From CAYLUN01 sp964386865 (GTDB lineage Bacteria > Verrucomicrobiota > Kiritimatiellia > RFP12 > UBA1067), in NCBI GenBank assembly GCA_964386865.1, contig CAYLUN010000012.1, forward strand, positions 40,044 through 104,043: a stretch of DNA of 64,000 nt. Direction: 5' to 3'. The notes under the pieces were generated by a model. The model was not told where the DNA came from, ran no database searches, and was given only the letters and a program-made list of their open reading frames with translations. Made by a program: the position numbers and the translations under genes. Within the stretch, counting starts at the first letter, position 1, and every line of letters starts with the position of its first letter. Of the stretch, positions 8,695 through 18,600 are shown one piece after another.

Positions 8695-10110
8695 ATGGCC
8701 ACACGTCGCGGCTACGCCCTTGTTCTGTGCCTGCTCGGAGCTGCTTTACCGCTGCGGGCGGCGGACAGCGTGACGCAGAAGCCCCACGCCTTTCCGCTCC
8801 TCTTCTCCGGCTCGCAAGACGTCGCCGACACGTGGGGCATGCTCCATTTCGGCACCACGCCCCTGCAGCGGATCCGAAACTGCCAGAGCCCCGGCTTCGA
8901 GCTCAGCTACTGCGCGCCGCGCGACGACGGCGCGTGGGACGTCTACGGTCTAACGTTCAAGGAAATTGCAAAGCACAACGACCAGGTCCGGGGCACCAAC
9001 GTCTGGTCCGTAGTCCACGCGACCACGCGAGACGCCGTCACCTTCGAGAGCGTCGAGACCGTCTACGAAGCCGAGCCGGGCGCCTGGACCTTCAACCACG
9101 CCATGACCTACAACCCGGAGGCCAAGGAGTTTCTGCTGCTGAAGTTGCGGATGGACAACTTCGGCTTTCAGTACACCGCCTTCTTCAGCCCCGACGGCCG
9201 CACTTGGAAGCAGCACCCGCAGGCGCCGCTCTTCTACGACGGCGACGCGATCAGCCTCTTCTGGAGCCCCGTGCTCCACCGCTTCGTCCTCGTCGCCAAG
9301 AGCCTTCAGCCGGTGCCGGGCGGCAGCAAGCGCATCGTCGACCACGGCGGCAAGAACCGCCGCGTGATCGCCTTCCGCACCAGCCCGGACGGCCGCGCGT
9401 GGGAGCCGTCCGACTCCATGGAGGACGTCTGGAACCGCGGCGGGCGCTGGAAGCCGCGGCCCGACGCGGTGCTGACCGTGCCCGACGCGCTCGACCCGCC
9501 GGACCTGGAGTTCTACAGCGGCAACGGCTTCTGGTACCGCGACCGCTGCTACCTGATGGTGCTGAACTACGCCGCGAGCGCGCTCAGCGTCCGTAAGCAT
9601 GCGCCCCAGATGGACACCGAGTGGTGGGCGGGGAGCGACGGGCTGCGCTGGGAGCGCCCCGGACGCGGCGTGAACGCGACGGGCGCGGAGGTCAACCGCC
9701 TCACCCACAACCCGCTACTGATCGACGGCATGCTCCTCCTCCACTACGGCGACCACCTGCTCGGCATGAAGCAGGACCGCCTCAGCTTTGCCAGCGCGCG
9801 GGCCAACGCGGAGTTTTCAACCGTGCCGTTCACGATGCCGGCGGGCGACCTGCTGCTGAACGCCGCCGCGCCCTCGCCCGAGCGCGCCTTCGCCACGCAG
9901 CAGGCCTACATCCTGGCGGCCGTGCTCGATGACAAGGGCGCGGTCGTGCCCGGCTTCGAGCAAGACAAGTGCGTCCTACAGAAAGCCGACGCCATCGACC
10001 TGCCCCTCCTCTGGAACGGCAAGTCGGCGCGCGAATTGGCCGGGAAGGCCATCCGTTTACGCTTCTATCTGCGCAGCGCGAATATCTACGCCGTATCACT
10101 CAAGGAGTAG
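8695..10110 (+). CDS. Secreted beta-propeller protein, GH43/GH32-like fold, unknown substrate
   Basis: 471 residues with a signal peptide (GYALVLCLLGAALPLRAA). The mature protein looks like a five-bladed propeller: repeated strands such as DGAWDVYGLTFKEI, FQYTAFFSPDGRTWKQH, VLHRFVLVAKSL and GFWYRDRCYLMVLNYA. Secreted proteins of this type in PVC bacteria are often annotated as glycoside hydrolase family 32/43-like, but I cannot place the catalytic carboxylates with confidence. The ending (SARELAGKAIRLRFYLRSANIYA) is a small jelly-roll-like tail seen in the same families. It starts 11 bases after the fusion gene, with a GAGG ribosome binding site that overlaps that gene's stop. Last gene of the GH78 operon. 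Confidence 0.65.
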   Translation: MATRRGYALVLCLLGAALPLRAADSVTQKPHAFPLLFSGSQDVADTWGMLHFGTTPLQRIRNCQSPGFELSYCAPRDDGAWDVYGLTFKEIAKHNDQVRGTNVWSVVHATTRDAVTFESVETVYEAEPGAWTFNHAMTYNPEAKEFLLLKLRMDNFGFQYTAFFSPDGRTWKQHPQAPLFYDGDAISLFWSPVLHRFVLVAKSLQPVPGGSKRIVDHGGKNRRVIAFRTSPDGRAWEPSDSMEDVWNRGGRWKPRPDAVLTVPDALDPPDLEFYSGNGFWYRDRCYLMVLNYAASALSVRKHAPQMDTEWWAGSDGLRWERPGRGVNATGAEVNRLTHNPLLIDGMLLLHYGDHLLGMKQDRLSFASARANAEFSTVPFTMPAGDLLLNAAAPSPERAFATQQAYILAAVLDDKGAVVPGFEQDKCVLQKADAIDLPLLWNGKSARELAGKAIRLRFYLRSANIYAVSLKE

Positions 10111-10441
10111 CTGAAGAGAGTAAACGCTCGACGACCGACACGCAGCCCTCCGAAGTTGCGCGACAATTGGGTTGCGGGACAAGGCCGGCTCTTTCCTGCG
10201 CTCAGCCACCGCGGCCAGAGCGGCCAGATCTTCGGCACAACCATCCAGAACCGCGGGGCTCGGTCCGCATTAGGAGGTGTGCCGAGCCAGAAGCATCACC
10301 ACAGCGACGTATTCGGACTCACGCTCCCAACCTCGTTACGCGTCTGGGGACATGAGGATGCTGGCCGTTCGGTCGGCGAATCGCCCGGGCGCACGAGTTT
10401 TTCGTATGACCTCCGTTCACTCGTTCTGTTATACTGCGCAC
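10111..10441 (+). other. 331-base noncoding gap with a -10 element next to the following ATG
   Basis: Small frames here lack good starts and codon pattern. TATACT at 10430-10435 lies 6 bases before the ATG at 10442, so a transcript starting at the usual distance would begin on the start codon itself. No convincing -35 is visible. Confidence 0.4.
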
Positions 10442-13423
10442 ATGATGAACACGACGCTCATTCGCTGGACAGCGGCATGGGGGATGGCGCTGTCCGTCGT
10501 CGCCGCTTCGGCGGGCGAGGGCGAGTCACCCTATCCTGCAACGCTCCGTTGGATCTGGTATCCGGAGGGCCAGCCCGCGCACAGTGCGCCCGTGGGCATA
10601 CGCTACTTCCGCGCGGCGTTCACGCTCCCCGCCGACGCCGCAGTTACCGCCGCCCAGCTCATCGTCAACGCCGACGACTCCTGTACGCCGTTCGTGAATG
10701 GCACCCGCCTCCCCGAGAAGGGCGGCGGCTGGACGGACTTCAAGACCTACGACGTGACGCGACTGCTGCGCCCCGGCCGCAACGTGGCGGCGGTCGAGGT
10801 CGAGAACGGCGCGTCCGCCGCTGGCTTCATCGGCTGGATCGCGGTCCGCGCTGGAAAAGAGAAGCGCGTGCTCGCCGTCACCGGCGGCTCGTGGAAAAGC
10901 TCTGACACCTTTAAGCCGACTTGGGAGCAGCCCTCGCACGATGATTCGGCCTGGAAGCCCGCGCTGGAGCTGGGGCCCGCCACCATGGCTCCGTGGAGCC
11001 CGCGGATGCAGTGCGCCCTCGAACCGATGATGACGCTGACGCGGCGTTCGGCCGACAAGCCCGTCACGCCCGGGCAGGCGCAGGCGCTGATCGAGGAGGA
11101 CTGGCTTTTTCAGGCCAGCGACCGCACGACCGCGAGCCGGGCGCGGCGCGAGATCGGCTGGGCACGCGAACTCGCCGCGCGGCTCTGTGCGCAGACGCGC
11201 TCGCTGGATCTCGCCGCGGAGCTGGCTTCCCTCGCCGCGCTCGAACGCCTGCTGAGCGCTCTGCCGCCCGAGCAGGACGACGACGCCACGCGCGACCTCT
11301 ATCTGGCGGTGCGGCGCGTGAAGCGCGCGCTCATGCTTCGCAACCCGCTCCTAAACTTCGACCGGCTCCTGCTCGTGGACACGCCCTCCTACGCGGGCCG
11401 GCACGAGTCGGCGCACCGCAACGGCTACAGCTACGGAGCCGCCTCTGGCAGCCGCCTCCTCGTGCTGGAGGGGCTGCGCCCGGACGGCGCGGAGCGCGAG
11501 CTGGTCTCCGGCGACGAGGGCTACATCATGCGCATGGACCCTTCGTTCGACGCCTTGACGGTCGTGTTCAGCCTCAAGCCGAAAGGCGAAAAGAGTTTTC
11601 ACCTCTACGAAATCGGCGTCGACGGCAAGGGCCGCCGCCAGCTGACGAACAGCCTCTACGACGACATGGATCCGATCTACCTGCCGGACGGGCACCTCCT
11701 CTTCTCCACCTCGCGCGGCAACTCCTACGTCCGCTGCCTGCCGCCGTCCGCCTCCACCGTGCTCGCGCGCTGCGAGGCCGACGGCCGCGCCATCACGATC
11801 ATCTCGCGTAACAACGAGCCCGACTACACGCCCGCGCTGCTCCCGGACGGCCGCGTGCTCTACACGCGCTGGGAGTACACCGAGCGCCCGCTGTGGCGCC
11901 TGCAGAAGCTCTGGACGATCAACCCCGACGGCACGGGCGAAGCGCTCTACTGGGGCAACGGCAGCGCCTACCCTGACATGCTCTGGGAGGCGCGCGCCAC
12001 GCCGGATGGCACGCGCGTGATGTTCGCCGCCGTCGGCCACCACAACGTGCTGACCGGCTGCCTCGGCCTGCTCGACATCGGCCGCGGCCTGCAGTGGCCG
12101 AACGGCATCACGAAGATCACGCAGGAGCTGGCGTGGCCCGAGGTCGGCGAGCCCGAAGGCGGCAGCCCCGCCGCCTCCCCGCGCTACCACACCAGCGGCG
12201 CGCTGTGGTCCGCGCGCTGCCCCTGCCCGCTCGGGCCAGAGGACTTCCTCGTCTCCGCCGCTCGCACCGACGGGGGCGACTTTGCGCTCTTCCTGATGGA
12301 CATCCACGGCAACCGCGAGCTGCTCTACGCCGGCCGCCAGAACGTCTGGTACGCGCAGCCGCTCCGCCCGCGCGCGCGGCCCCCCGTGCTGCCGGACCGC
12401 GTTGCGTGGCCGCTCGCCGACGAGAAGCCGCAGGACGGCGTGCTGTTCAGCCCGAACGTCTACGCCGGCGCCGAGGGCATACCGCCCGGCGCGGCGAAGT
12501 ACCTGCGCGTGATCGAGATGGACGCCAAGACCTACAGCATGGGCATCAAGTCGTGGCGCCACTCGGGGCCAGCCGTCTCGGTGATCCAGGAGGACGGCGT
12601 GAAGCGCATCCTCGGCACCGTGCCGATCCAGCCCGACGGCTCGGTCGCTTTCCAGGTGCCTCCGGGCAAGGCGCTGCACGTCCAGCTGCTCGACGAGCGC
12701 CAGCGCTGCATCCAGATCATGCGCTCCTTCACCGGCGTCATGCCGGGCGAGACGCGCGGCTGCCTCGGCTGCCACGCCTTGCACACGGCCACGCCGGACA
12801 CGCGCGCGAACGCGCTCGCGCTGCGCGCCAAGCCTGCGGCGCTCACGCCGCCGCCGTGGGGTGCGGGAACCAGCGTCAGCTACGAGCGCTTCTGCCAGCC
12901 CGTGCTGGACAAGCACTGCGGCGCGTGCCACCAGGGCGACGGCAAAGGCCGCGCCAAGCTCGACCTGACGCTGCGCGGCGGCGTGCCGGAGACCGGCGTC
13001 GACGACCCGAAGCTCTGGCCCTTCAAAGAGCCCTACCTCACGCTCGTCGGCCAAGCCTGGTCCGGGCCGAAGCCAGAAGGAAAGGGCGCGGGGCTCGGCC
13101 TCGCCGGCTGCCTCAACGTCGAGGTCGGCCACCAGTATGCGGCCATCAAGCCCATGGCCCTGCTCTCCTCCGCCAGCCGGCTCATCGAACTTGCGACCAG
13201 CGGCAAGCACAACCGCGTGAAGGTCGAGGGCGAAGACCTGCAGCGCCTCATCGCGTGGGTGGACTGCAACTGCGTCTACCGCGGCGACGAGGAGATTCGG
13301 CAGATCCCCGACCCGCCGCCGCAGACCGCCAGGCGCTTCCCGGTTCCCGTCAAGACCCGCACCGCCCCCACCATCGCCAGGCTCCAGCCCGTGACAGACC
13401 CCTCTGCCGGCGACGCCCCATAA
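10442..13423 (+). CDS. Secreted HzsA-like protein with TolB-type propeller and two c-haem sites
   Basis: 993 residues with a signal peptide ending around ASAGEG. Residues about 35-190 resemble a galactose-binding-like jelly roll (YFRAAFTLPADAAVTAAQL, AAVEVENGASAAGFIG). Residues about 370-700 form a WD40/TolB-like propeller (LPDGHLLFSTSRGN, LPDGRVLYTRWEY, TPDGTRVMFAAVG). The C-terminal third has two covalent haem-binding motifs, CLGCH at 774-778 and CGACH at 826-830. This resembles the alpha subunit of hydrazine synthase and many uncharacterised planctomycete proteins. Nothing here indicates anammox, so an exported redox or glycan-linked role is likelier. Ends in a hairpin shared with the convergent kinase. 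Confidence 0.75.
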   Translation: MMNTTLIRWTAAWGMALSVVAASAGEGESPYPATLRWIWYPEGQPAHSAPVGIRYFRAAFTLPADAAVTAAQLIVNADDSCTPFVNGTRLPEKGGGWTDFKTYDVTRLLRPGRNVAAVEVENGASAAGFIGWIAVRAGKEKRVLAVTGGSWKSSDTFKPTWEQPSHDDSAWKPALELGPATMAPWSPRMQCALEPMMTLTRRSADKPVTPGQAQALIEEDWLFQASDRTTASRARREIGWARELAARLCAQTRSLDLAAELASLAALERLLSALPPEQDDDATRDLYLAVRRVKRALMLRNPLLNFDRLLLVDTPSYAGRHESAHRNGYSYGAASGSRLLVLEGLRPDGAERELVSGDEGYIMRMDPSFDALTVVFSLKPKGEKSFHLYEIGVDGKGRRQLTNSLYDDMDPIYLPDGHLLFSTSRGNSYVRCLPPSASTVLARCEADGRAITIISRNNEPDYTPALLPDGRVLYTRWEYTERPLWRLQKLWTINPDGTGEALYWGNGSAYPDMLWEARATPDGTRVMFAAVGHHNVLTGCLGLLDIGRGLQWPNGITKITQELAWPEVGEPEGGSPAASPRYHTSGALWSARCPCPLGPEDFLVSAARTDGGDFALFLMDIHGNRELLYAGRQNVWYAQPLRPRARPPVLPDRVAWPLADEKPQDGVLFSPNVYAGAEGIPPGAAKYLRVIEMDAKTYSMGIKSWRHSGPAVSVIQEDGVKRILGTVPIQPDGSVAFQVPPGKALHVQLLDERQRCIQIMRSFTGVMPGETRGCLGCHALHTATPDTRANALALRAKPAALTPPPWGAGTSVSYERFCQPVLDKHCGACHQGDGKGRAKLDLTLRGGVPETGVDDPKLWPFKEPYLTLVGQAWSGPKPEGKGAGLGLAGCLNVEVGHQYAAIKPMALLSSASRLIELATSGKHNRVKVEGEDLQRLIAWVDCNCVYRGDEEIRQIPDPPPQTARRFPVPVKTRTAPTIARLQPVTDPSAGDAP

Positions 13424-13442
13424 GCGCTGCCGCGCCGCTTAT
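13420..13442. terminator. Bidirectional hairpin between convergent genes
   Basis: ATAAGCG (13420-13426) and CGCTTAT (13436-13442) are perfect complements around a 9-base loop. The hairpin starts inside the stop codon of the HzsA-like gene and lies 3 bases from the kinase stop. Confidence 0.6.
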
Positions 13443-13445
13443 AGC

Positions 13446-15428
13446 CTAGCCCGCGTGGGCGGCGAGCACGTCCTGCAGCTTCTGGCCGAGGGCGTTCTTC
13501 GTGAACGGCTTCTGGATAAGGTGCAGCCCCGGCTCAAGCACGCCGCAGTGCGCGATCGCGTCGGCGGGATAGCCAGACATGAAGAGGCACTTGATGCGTG
13601 GGCGAACCTCGCCAAGCAGCTGCAGCAGCTCGTGCCCGTCCATGTCCGGCATGATCACGTCTGTGAGCAGCATGTGGATCTCGCCTGCGTGCTCAGCGGC
13701 CACGCGCAGCGCCTCCTGCGGCCCGCCCGCGCAGAGCACGCAATAGCCCAAGGCCTCCAGAAGGCGACGGGCCAGGCGCAGCAACGGCGCCTCGTCCTCG
13801 ACCAACAAGACCGTAACCGAGCCGCCGGGTACGGCGAGCGGCCTGTCCGAGCGAACGCCCGACCCGTCCGTCTCGGCCTGACGCGGCAGATAGAGCTTGA
13901 ACGACGTCCCGAGCCCCGACACGCTGTCGACCGCGATCATGCCTCGGTTCTGCTTGACAATGCCGTACACCGTAGCCAAGCCCAAGCCGGCGCCAACGCC
14001 GTCGCCCTTGGCGCTGTAAAACGGCTCGAAGATCCGCGCCTGCTCTTCCCGGCTCAGCACGCGCCCGTTGTCGCGAACCACAAGCGCCACGTACTCGCCG
14101 GGGGCGGCGTCAGGGTGCTCCCGGCAATACCCCTCGTCGACGACCGCCTGCTCCGTCTCGATCATGACTCTGCCTGTGCCCGCGATCACTTCACGCGAGT
14201 GAACCATGAGATTGGCCAATATCTGATCAAGCTGCGACGGATCCATGCGAACCGGCCACAGCTTGGGGGCGGGCCGCCAGACAAGCTCGATGTCCTCGCC
14301 GATCAGACGCCGGAGCATCTTCAGCATATCCGTGACCGCTTGGTTGAGATCAAGCGTCTTGGGTGTGATCGTCTGCTTCCGGGCAAACGCCAGCAGCTGG
14401 CGGGTCAGGTCGGCCGAGCGCTGCGCCGCCCTCTCGATTTCCTGAAGGTCTTCCACCCGAGAATCGTCCGGCGGCATGTCGCGCATCAGCAGCTCGGTCG
14501 TGCCGAGTATCGTCTGCAGCATGTTGTTAAAGTCGTGCGCCACCCCGCCCGCGAGCCGCCCAACCGCCTCCAGCTTCTGCGCCTGAAACAGCTGTCGCTG
14601 CAGCTCCCCGTGCTTCGCTTCGGCGGACTTGCGATCCGTGATATTGCGCGACCAGAGCAGCATGCGCTCGACCTTGCCGTCAGCCCCAAGCAGCGGGCGG
14701 CACCGCGCCTCGATCCACAGCCATGAGCCGTCCTTGCAGAGCGCACGGTGCTCGATGTTCGTCGGCTCTCCGCGCAGATTGGCCGCGCGCGCTCTCTCGA
14801 CGGCGGGCAGGTCTTCAGGATGCACGCGCTGCCGCCAGTCCACGACCAGAAGTTCGTCGGGCGTCCACCCCGTCACCCGCCAGTAAGAGGGGCTGAGATA
14901 AAGCCGCCGCCCGTCAACATGGTGTATGACCACGATATCGTCCGAACACTCAGCGAGCAGCCGGTAGTGCTCTTCGCTCTCACGAAGCGCCCGCACGTCC
15001 GCCTGCCGGGCGCGGAGCGCGGCTCCATCCCGCAGGCAGCGCGCGATCGCGGAGACCAGCCGGTCCGGCTCCCCCGAAGGCACGACATCCCACGCCCCGC
15101 ACCGCAGCAGCGCCAGCGCGTCGTCGACAGACCTGCTCCCCACCAGCAGAATTACGGGCACCTCGCGGTCCGCCGCCGCCACGGCTCTGACCACCGCCCC
15201 GCCGTCCAAGCTGAGCGCGTCGCAGTCCGCCAGCACCAGATCCCAGCTGCCCTGAACTAACTCGCCCGCCAACTCCGCCACGCCCGACACGCGCAGGCAG
15301 CACGTGCAGATTCCGTGCAGGCCCAGCTGGGCTTCCAGCTTCTGCTGGCCGCTAGCATTCGAGACGACCAGCACGTGGCAAGCTTCACTCGACTCGTCGT
15401 GCTCTTCCGCTGTGTTCTGCGTTTCCAT
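13446..15428 (-). CDS. Hybrid sensor histidine kinase (REC-PAS-HisKA-HATPase-REC) with altered ATP-site residues
   Basis: 660 residues, no membrane span. Residues 17-130 are a receiver-like domain, 150-268 a PAS domain (PSYWRVTGWTPDEL) with PAC, 285-350 the dimerisation domain with phosphoacceptor His298 in GGVAHDFNNML, 360-515 the ATPase, and 537-655 a receiver with Asp590 (LTDVIMPDMDG). The ATPase is unusual. The N-box reads NLMVHSREV, so the Mg-binding Asn is His410. The DxGxG motif reads DNGRV, with Val457 for the second Gly. The later GLGLATVYGIVKQ box is intact. Kinase activity is therefore doubtful; it may act as a phosphatase or phosphotransfer scaffold. Cytoplasmic and divergent from the GH106 gene, which it may control. 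Confidence 0.88.
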   Translation of the reverse strand: METQNTAEEHDESSEACHVLVVSNASGQQKLEAQLGLHGICTCCLRVSGVAELAGELVQGSWDLVLADCDALSLDGGAVVRAVAAADREVPVILLVGSRSVDDALALLRCGAWDVVPSGEPDRLVSAIARCLRDGAALRARQADVRALRESEEHYRLLAECSDDIVVIHHVDGRRLYLSPSYWRVTGWTPDELLVVDWRQRVHPEDLPAVERARAANLRGEPTNIEHRALCKDGSWLWIEARCRPLLGADGKVERMLLWSRNITDRKSAEAKHGELQRQLFQAQKLEAVGRLAGGVAHDFNNMLQTILGTTELLMRDMPPDDSRVEDLQEIERAAQRSADLTRQLLAFARKQTITPKTLDLNQAVTDMLKMLRRLIGEDIELVWRPAPKLWPVRMDPSQLDQILANLMVHSREVIAGTGRVMIETEQAVVDEGYCREHPDAAPGEYVALVVRDNGRVLSREEQARIFEPFYSAKGDGVGAGLGLATVYGIVKQNRGMIAVDSVSGLGTSFKLYLPRQAETDGSGVRSDRPLAVPGGSVTVLLVEDEAPLLRLARRLLEALGYCVLCAGGPQEALRVAAEHAGEIHMLLTDVIMPDMDGHELLQLLGEVRPRIKCLFMSGYPADAIAHCGVLEPGLHLIQKPFTKNALGQKLQDVLAAHAG

Positions 15429-15453
15429 GCTGCGCTTTCCTCGAACGGCTGCC

Positions 15454-15482
15454 TACACAGTCCCGATAGTCAAAACTGTCAA
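15454..15482 (-). promoter_or_regulatory. Possible promoter of the hybrid kinase
   Basis: On the minus strand, TTGACA (complement of 15477-15482) is a perfect -35. TGTGTA lies 17 bases further on as a weak -10. The 180-base divergent gap 15429-15609 also feeds the GH106 gene. Confidence 0.45.
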
Positions 15483-15609
15483 TTTATAGTGTACATGCGC
15501 CGCACCCTGACTGAAAGCGCAAACATATGCGCTGATTCTGCCTGATATTCTGCCCGATTATCGCTATCATGTTTCTCACTTCAGTCTTGCAAGGAATTCG
15601 GGGGAGCCC

Positions 15610-18600
15610 ATGAATCACCTTAGAGCCAGCCTGCCTTTCGTTCTGCTGACCGCAGCCGTTACCCTTGGCGAACCGGCGCCGACCGACCTCGAGCGGGGCT
15701 TTGTCCAGCCGCCCGACGCCGCCAAGCCCCTGACCTGGTGGCACTGGCTCAACGGCAGCGTCACGAAAGCGGGCGTCACCGCGGATCTCGAGTCCATGAA
15801 GCGCGCGGGCCTCGGCGGCTGCTACCTCTTCAACTGCGGCGGCAAGTACCCCGAGGGCGACGTGCGCTTCATGCAGCCCAAGTGGCTGGAGATGATGGAC
15901 CACACCGTGCGCGAGGCCGAGCGGCTGGGCCTGAAGTTCGGCGTCCACAACTGCGACGGCTTCTCCCAGAGCGGCGGGCCGTGGATCAAGCCCGAGACCT
16001 CCATGAAGGAGCTGACGTGGAGCGCGGCCGACGCCGAGGGCGGAAAGCCCTTCGACGCCCGCCTCGCTCAGCCGGACATGCAGGAGGGCTTCTACCGCGA
16101 CGTCGCCGTGGTCGCCTTCCCGCTCCCCGAGGGCGGGCCGCTTGCGGGCGCGACCCTGTGCGGCACGCTGCCGGCCGCCGAACTGAAGAAGCTCGCCGAC
16201 GGCAGCGAGAAGACGCAGGCCGCCTTCCCCGTGCCCGCCGACCAACACGCCATCGATTTCGTTTTCGACAGCCCGCGCGTCGTGCGCTCCTTGACGATCA
16301 GCCATTTCGCGCCCCACCGCTGGGAGGAGGACTTCCCGCTACGCCTCGACGCCTCCGATGACGGCGCCGCGTTCCGCCCCGCCGGCGAGTTCACGGCCAA
16401 CTGGGATTTCCGGCAGGGCGGCGGCGCGACGGCGGCCTTCGCGGACACGACCGGACGCGTCTTCCGCGTGACCTTCAAGAATCCGCTGCCCGTGCAGCTC
16501 GGCGAAATCGAGCTGAGCGGCGCCGCCAAAGCCCACTTTGCCGAGGCCAAGGCGGGCCGCATGCGCAGCCGCGGCCACGGCGCCGAGACGCGCCACCACC
16601 GCGCCTTCCCCGGCCCCGACAGCCGCCGGCCGCTGGCGCCCGGCCTCGTCGTCGACCCCGCCGCCGTCTGCGACTTGACCGCCAAGATGGCGGCCGACGG
16701 CTCGCTGAAGTGGGACGTCCCCGCCGGCCGCTGGCGCATCCTGCGCATCGGCTTCACCAGCAACGGCCACTACGTCTCGCCCGCCACGCCCGAGGGCCGC
16801 GGGCTCGAGTGCGACAAGCTCGACCCCGCCGTCGTGCGCTTCCACCTCGACCAGTACGTCGGCAAATTGCTCGAGCGCTACGGCTCGGCAGCAGGCAAGA
16901 CCTTCGCCGCCGTGGAGATCGACAGCTGGGAATGCGGCATTCAGAACTGGACCGCCGGCTTCGAGCGCCGCTTCCGGGAGCGCCTCGGCTACGACCTGAC
17001 CCCCTACTGGCCCGCGCTGCTCGAAGGCTGGATCGTCGGCGACGCGGACCGCACCGACCGCCTGCTCTGGGACTGGCGCCGCTTCCTCGCGGACCAGTTC
17101 TCGGCCTGCCACTTCGCCGTCGCGGCCGACTACCTGAAGTCGAAGGGCGTCACCTACGTCGGCGAGTCCACCGGCCGCCAGCAGTACCTCTACGACGTCG
17201 CCTACATCCGCAACAGTGACGTCACCATGGGCGAGTTCTGGATCGACGCCGGGCCCGGCCAAGGCGTACGCGTCGACAACAAGGTCGCCTCCTCCATCGC
17301 CCACGTCGCGGGCAAGCGCATCGTCGCCTCGGAGTCCTACACCTCCAGCCCCGGCGCGGCGAAGTGGCAGAACCACCCCTACAGCCTCAAGCCCGAGGGC
17401 GACCGCGCCTTCTGCGCCGGCGTGAACCAGTTCGTCTTCCACACCTTCGCGCACCAGCCCTACCCGGCGGTCGGCCCGGGCTTCACCTTCTTCTACTGGG
17501 GCCTGAACTTCAATCGCGGCAACACGTGGTGGCCCGCCGCCGACGCGTGGATGGCTTACCTCACGCGCTGCAACTTCATGCTGCGCCAAGGCCAGCAGGT
17601 TTGCGACGTGCTCGCGTACGTCGGCGAGGACGTGCCCAACCGCATCGCCTGGCGCGACGAGCTGACGCCCACCCTGCCCGCCGGCTACGACTTCGACGGC
17701 TGTGACGTGACCGCCCTGTTGGAGGCCCGCGTGGAGAACGGCCTGATCGCGCTCCCCTCCGGCGCGACGTACCGCGTGCTGCTGCTGCCCGACCTGCCGA
17801 CCATGCGCCCGTCCGTCGCCAAAAAGGTGCTCGCGCTTGCCCAGGCCGGAGCCGCCGTTTTTGTGCCGCGCCGCCCCACCCAGTCGCCAGCGCTGAGAGA
17901 CGTCAGCTTGGGTGATCACGACGTGCACGACTGCATGCAAATTCTGTGTAGCGAGAACAGAGGCGGGAGCACGGAACGTCCGCCGTTTAAAGGGCGCTCC
18001 TTCAGCGACACCACCTTCGAGCGGGTCTTCGCCGCCCTCGGCCTCGCGCCCGACTTCGAGACGCGCAAAGCCGCGCCCGACGCCGACATCCTCTACGTGC
18101 ACCGCCGCGACGGGGACGCCGACTTCTATTTCCTCTCGAACCAGCAGAGCCGCCCCGAGTCGTTCGACGCGCTTTTCCGCGTCGCCGGCAAGGCACCCGA
18201 ACTTTGGGATCCTGCCACCGGCGCGGTCACGCGGCCCGGCCTGTTCCGCTCCGAGAAAGACGGCCGCACCTGCGTGCCGCTGCGCCTCGACCCCAACGGC
18301 TCGGCCTTCGTCGTGTTCCGCGAGAAGGCACCCGCCCGCCACGCGGTCGCGCTCGAGTTCCCCGACCCCGCCCAGACGGCGTTATCCGCCAGCCAGCCGC
18401 CGCCCGTCGAGCTGGCGCAGGGCATAGACGGCACGCTGACCGCGACGTTCCTGACGTCCGTCGCATGCACCGTCGTGCGCGAAGACGGTCAGCGGACCGC
18501 GCTTCAGGCCCCCGCCCTGCCAGCCCCACTCACCCTCGACGGCCCGTGGCAGGTCTCCTTTCCGCCGAACCTCGGCGCGCCGGCCGCGGCCGCCTTCGAC

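Noticed and set aside
11351..13210. 619-codon minus-strand frame opposite the HzsA-like gene
   Set aside because: Shadow frame; the plus strand has both haem motifs and a signal peptide.
10442..13423. Evidence for anammox metabolism from the HzsA-like protein
   Set aside because: Only an alpha-like chain is present, no beta/gamma subunits or other hydrazine genes, and similar proteins are common outside anammox bacteria.
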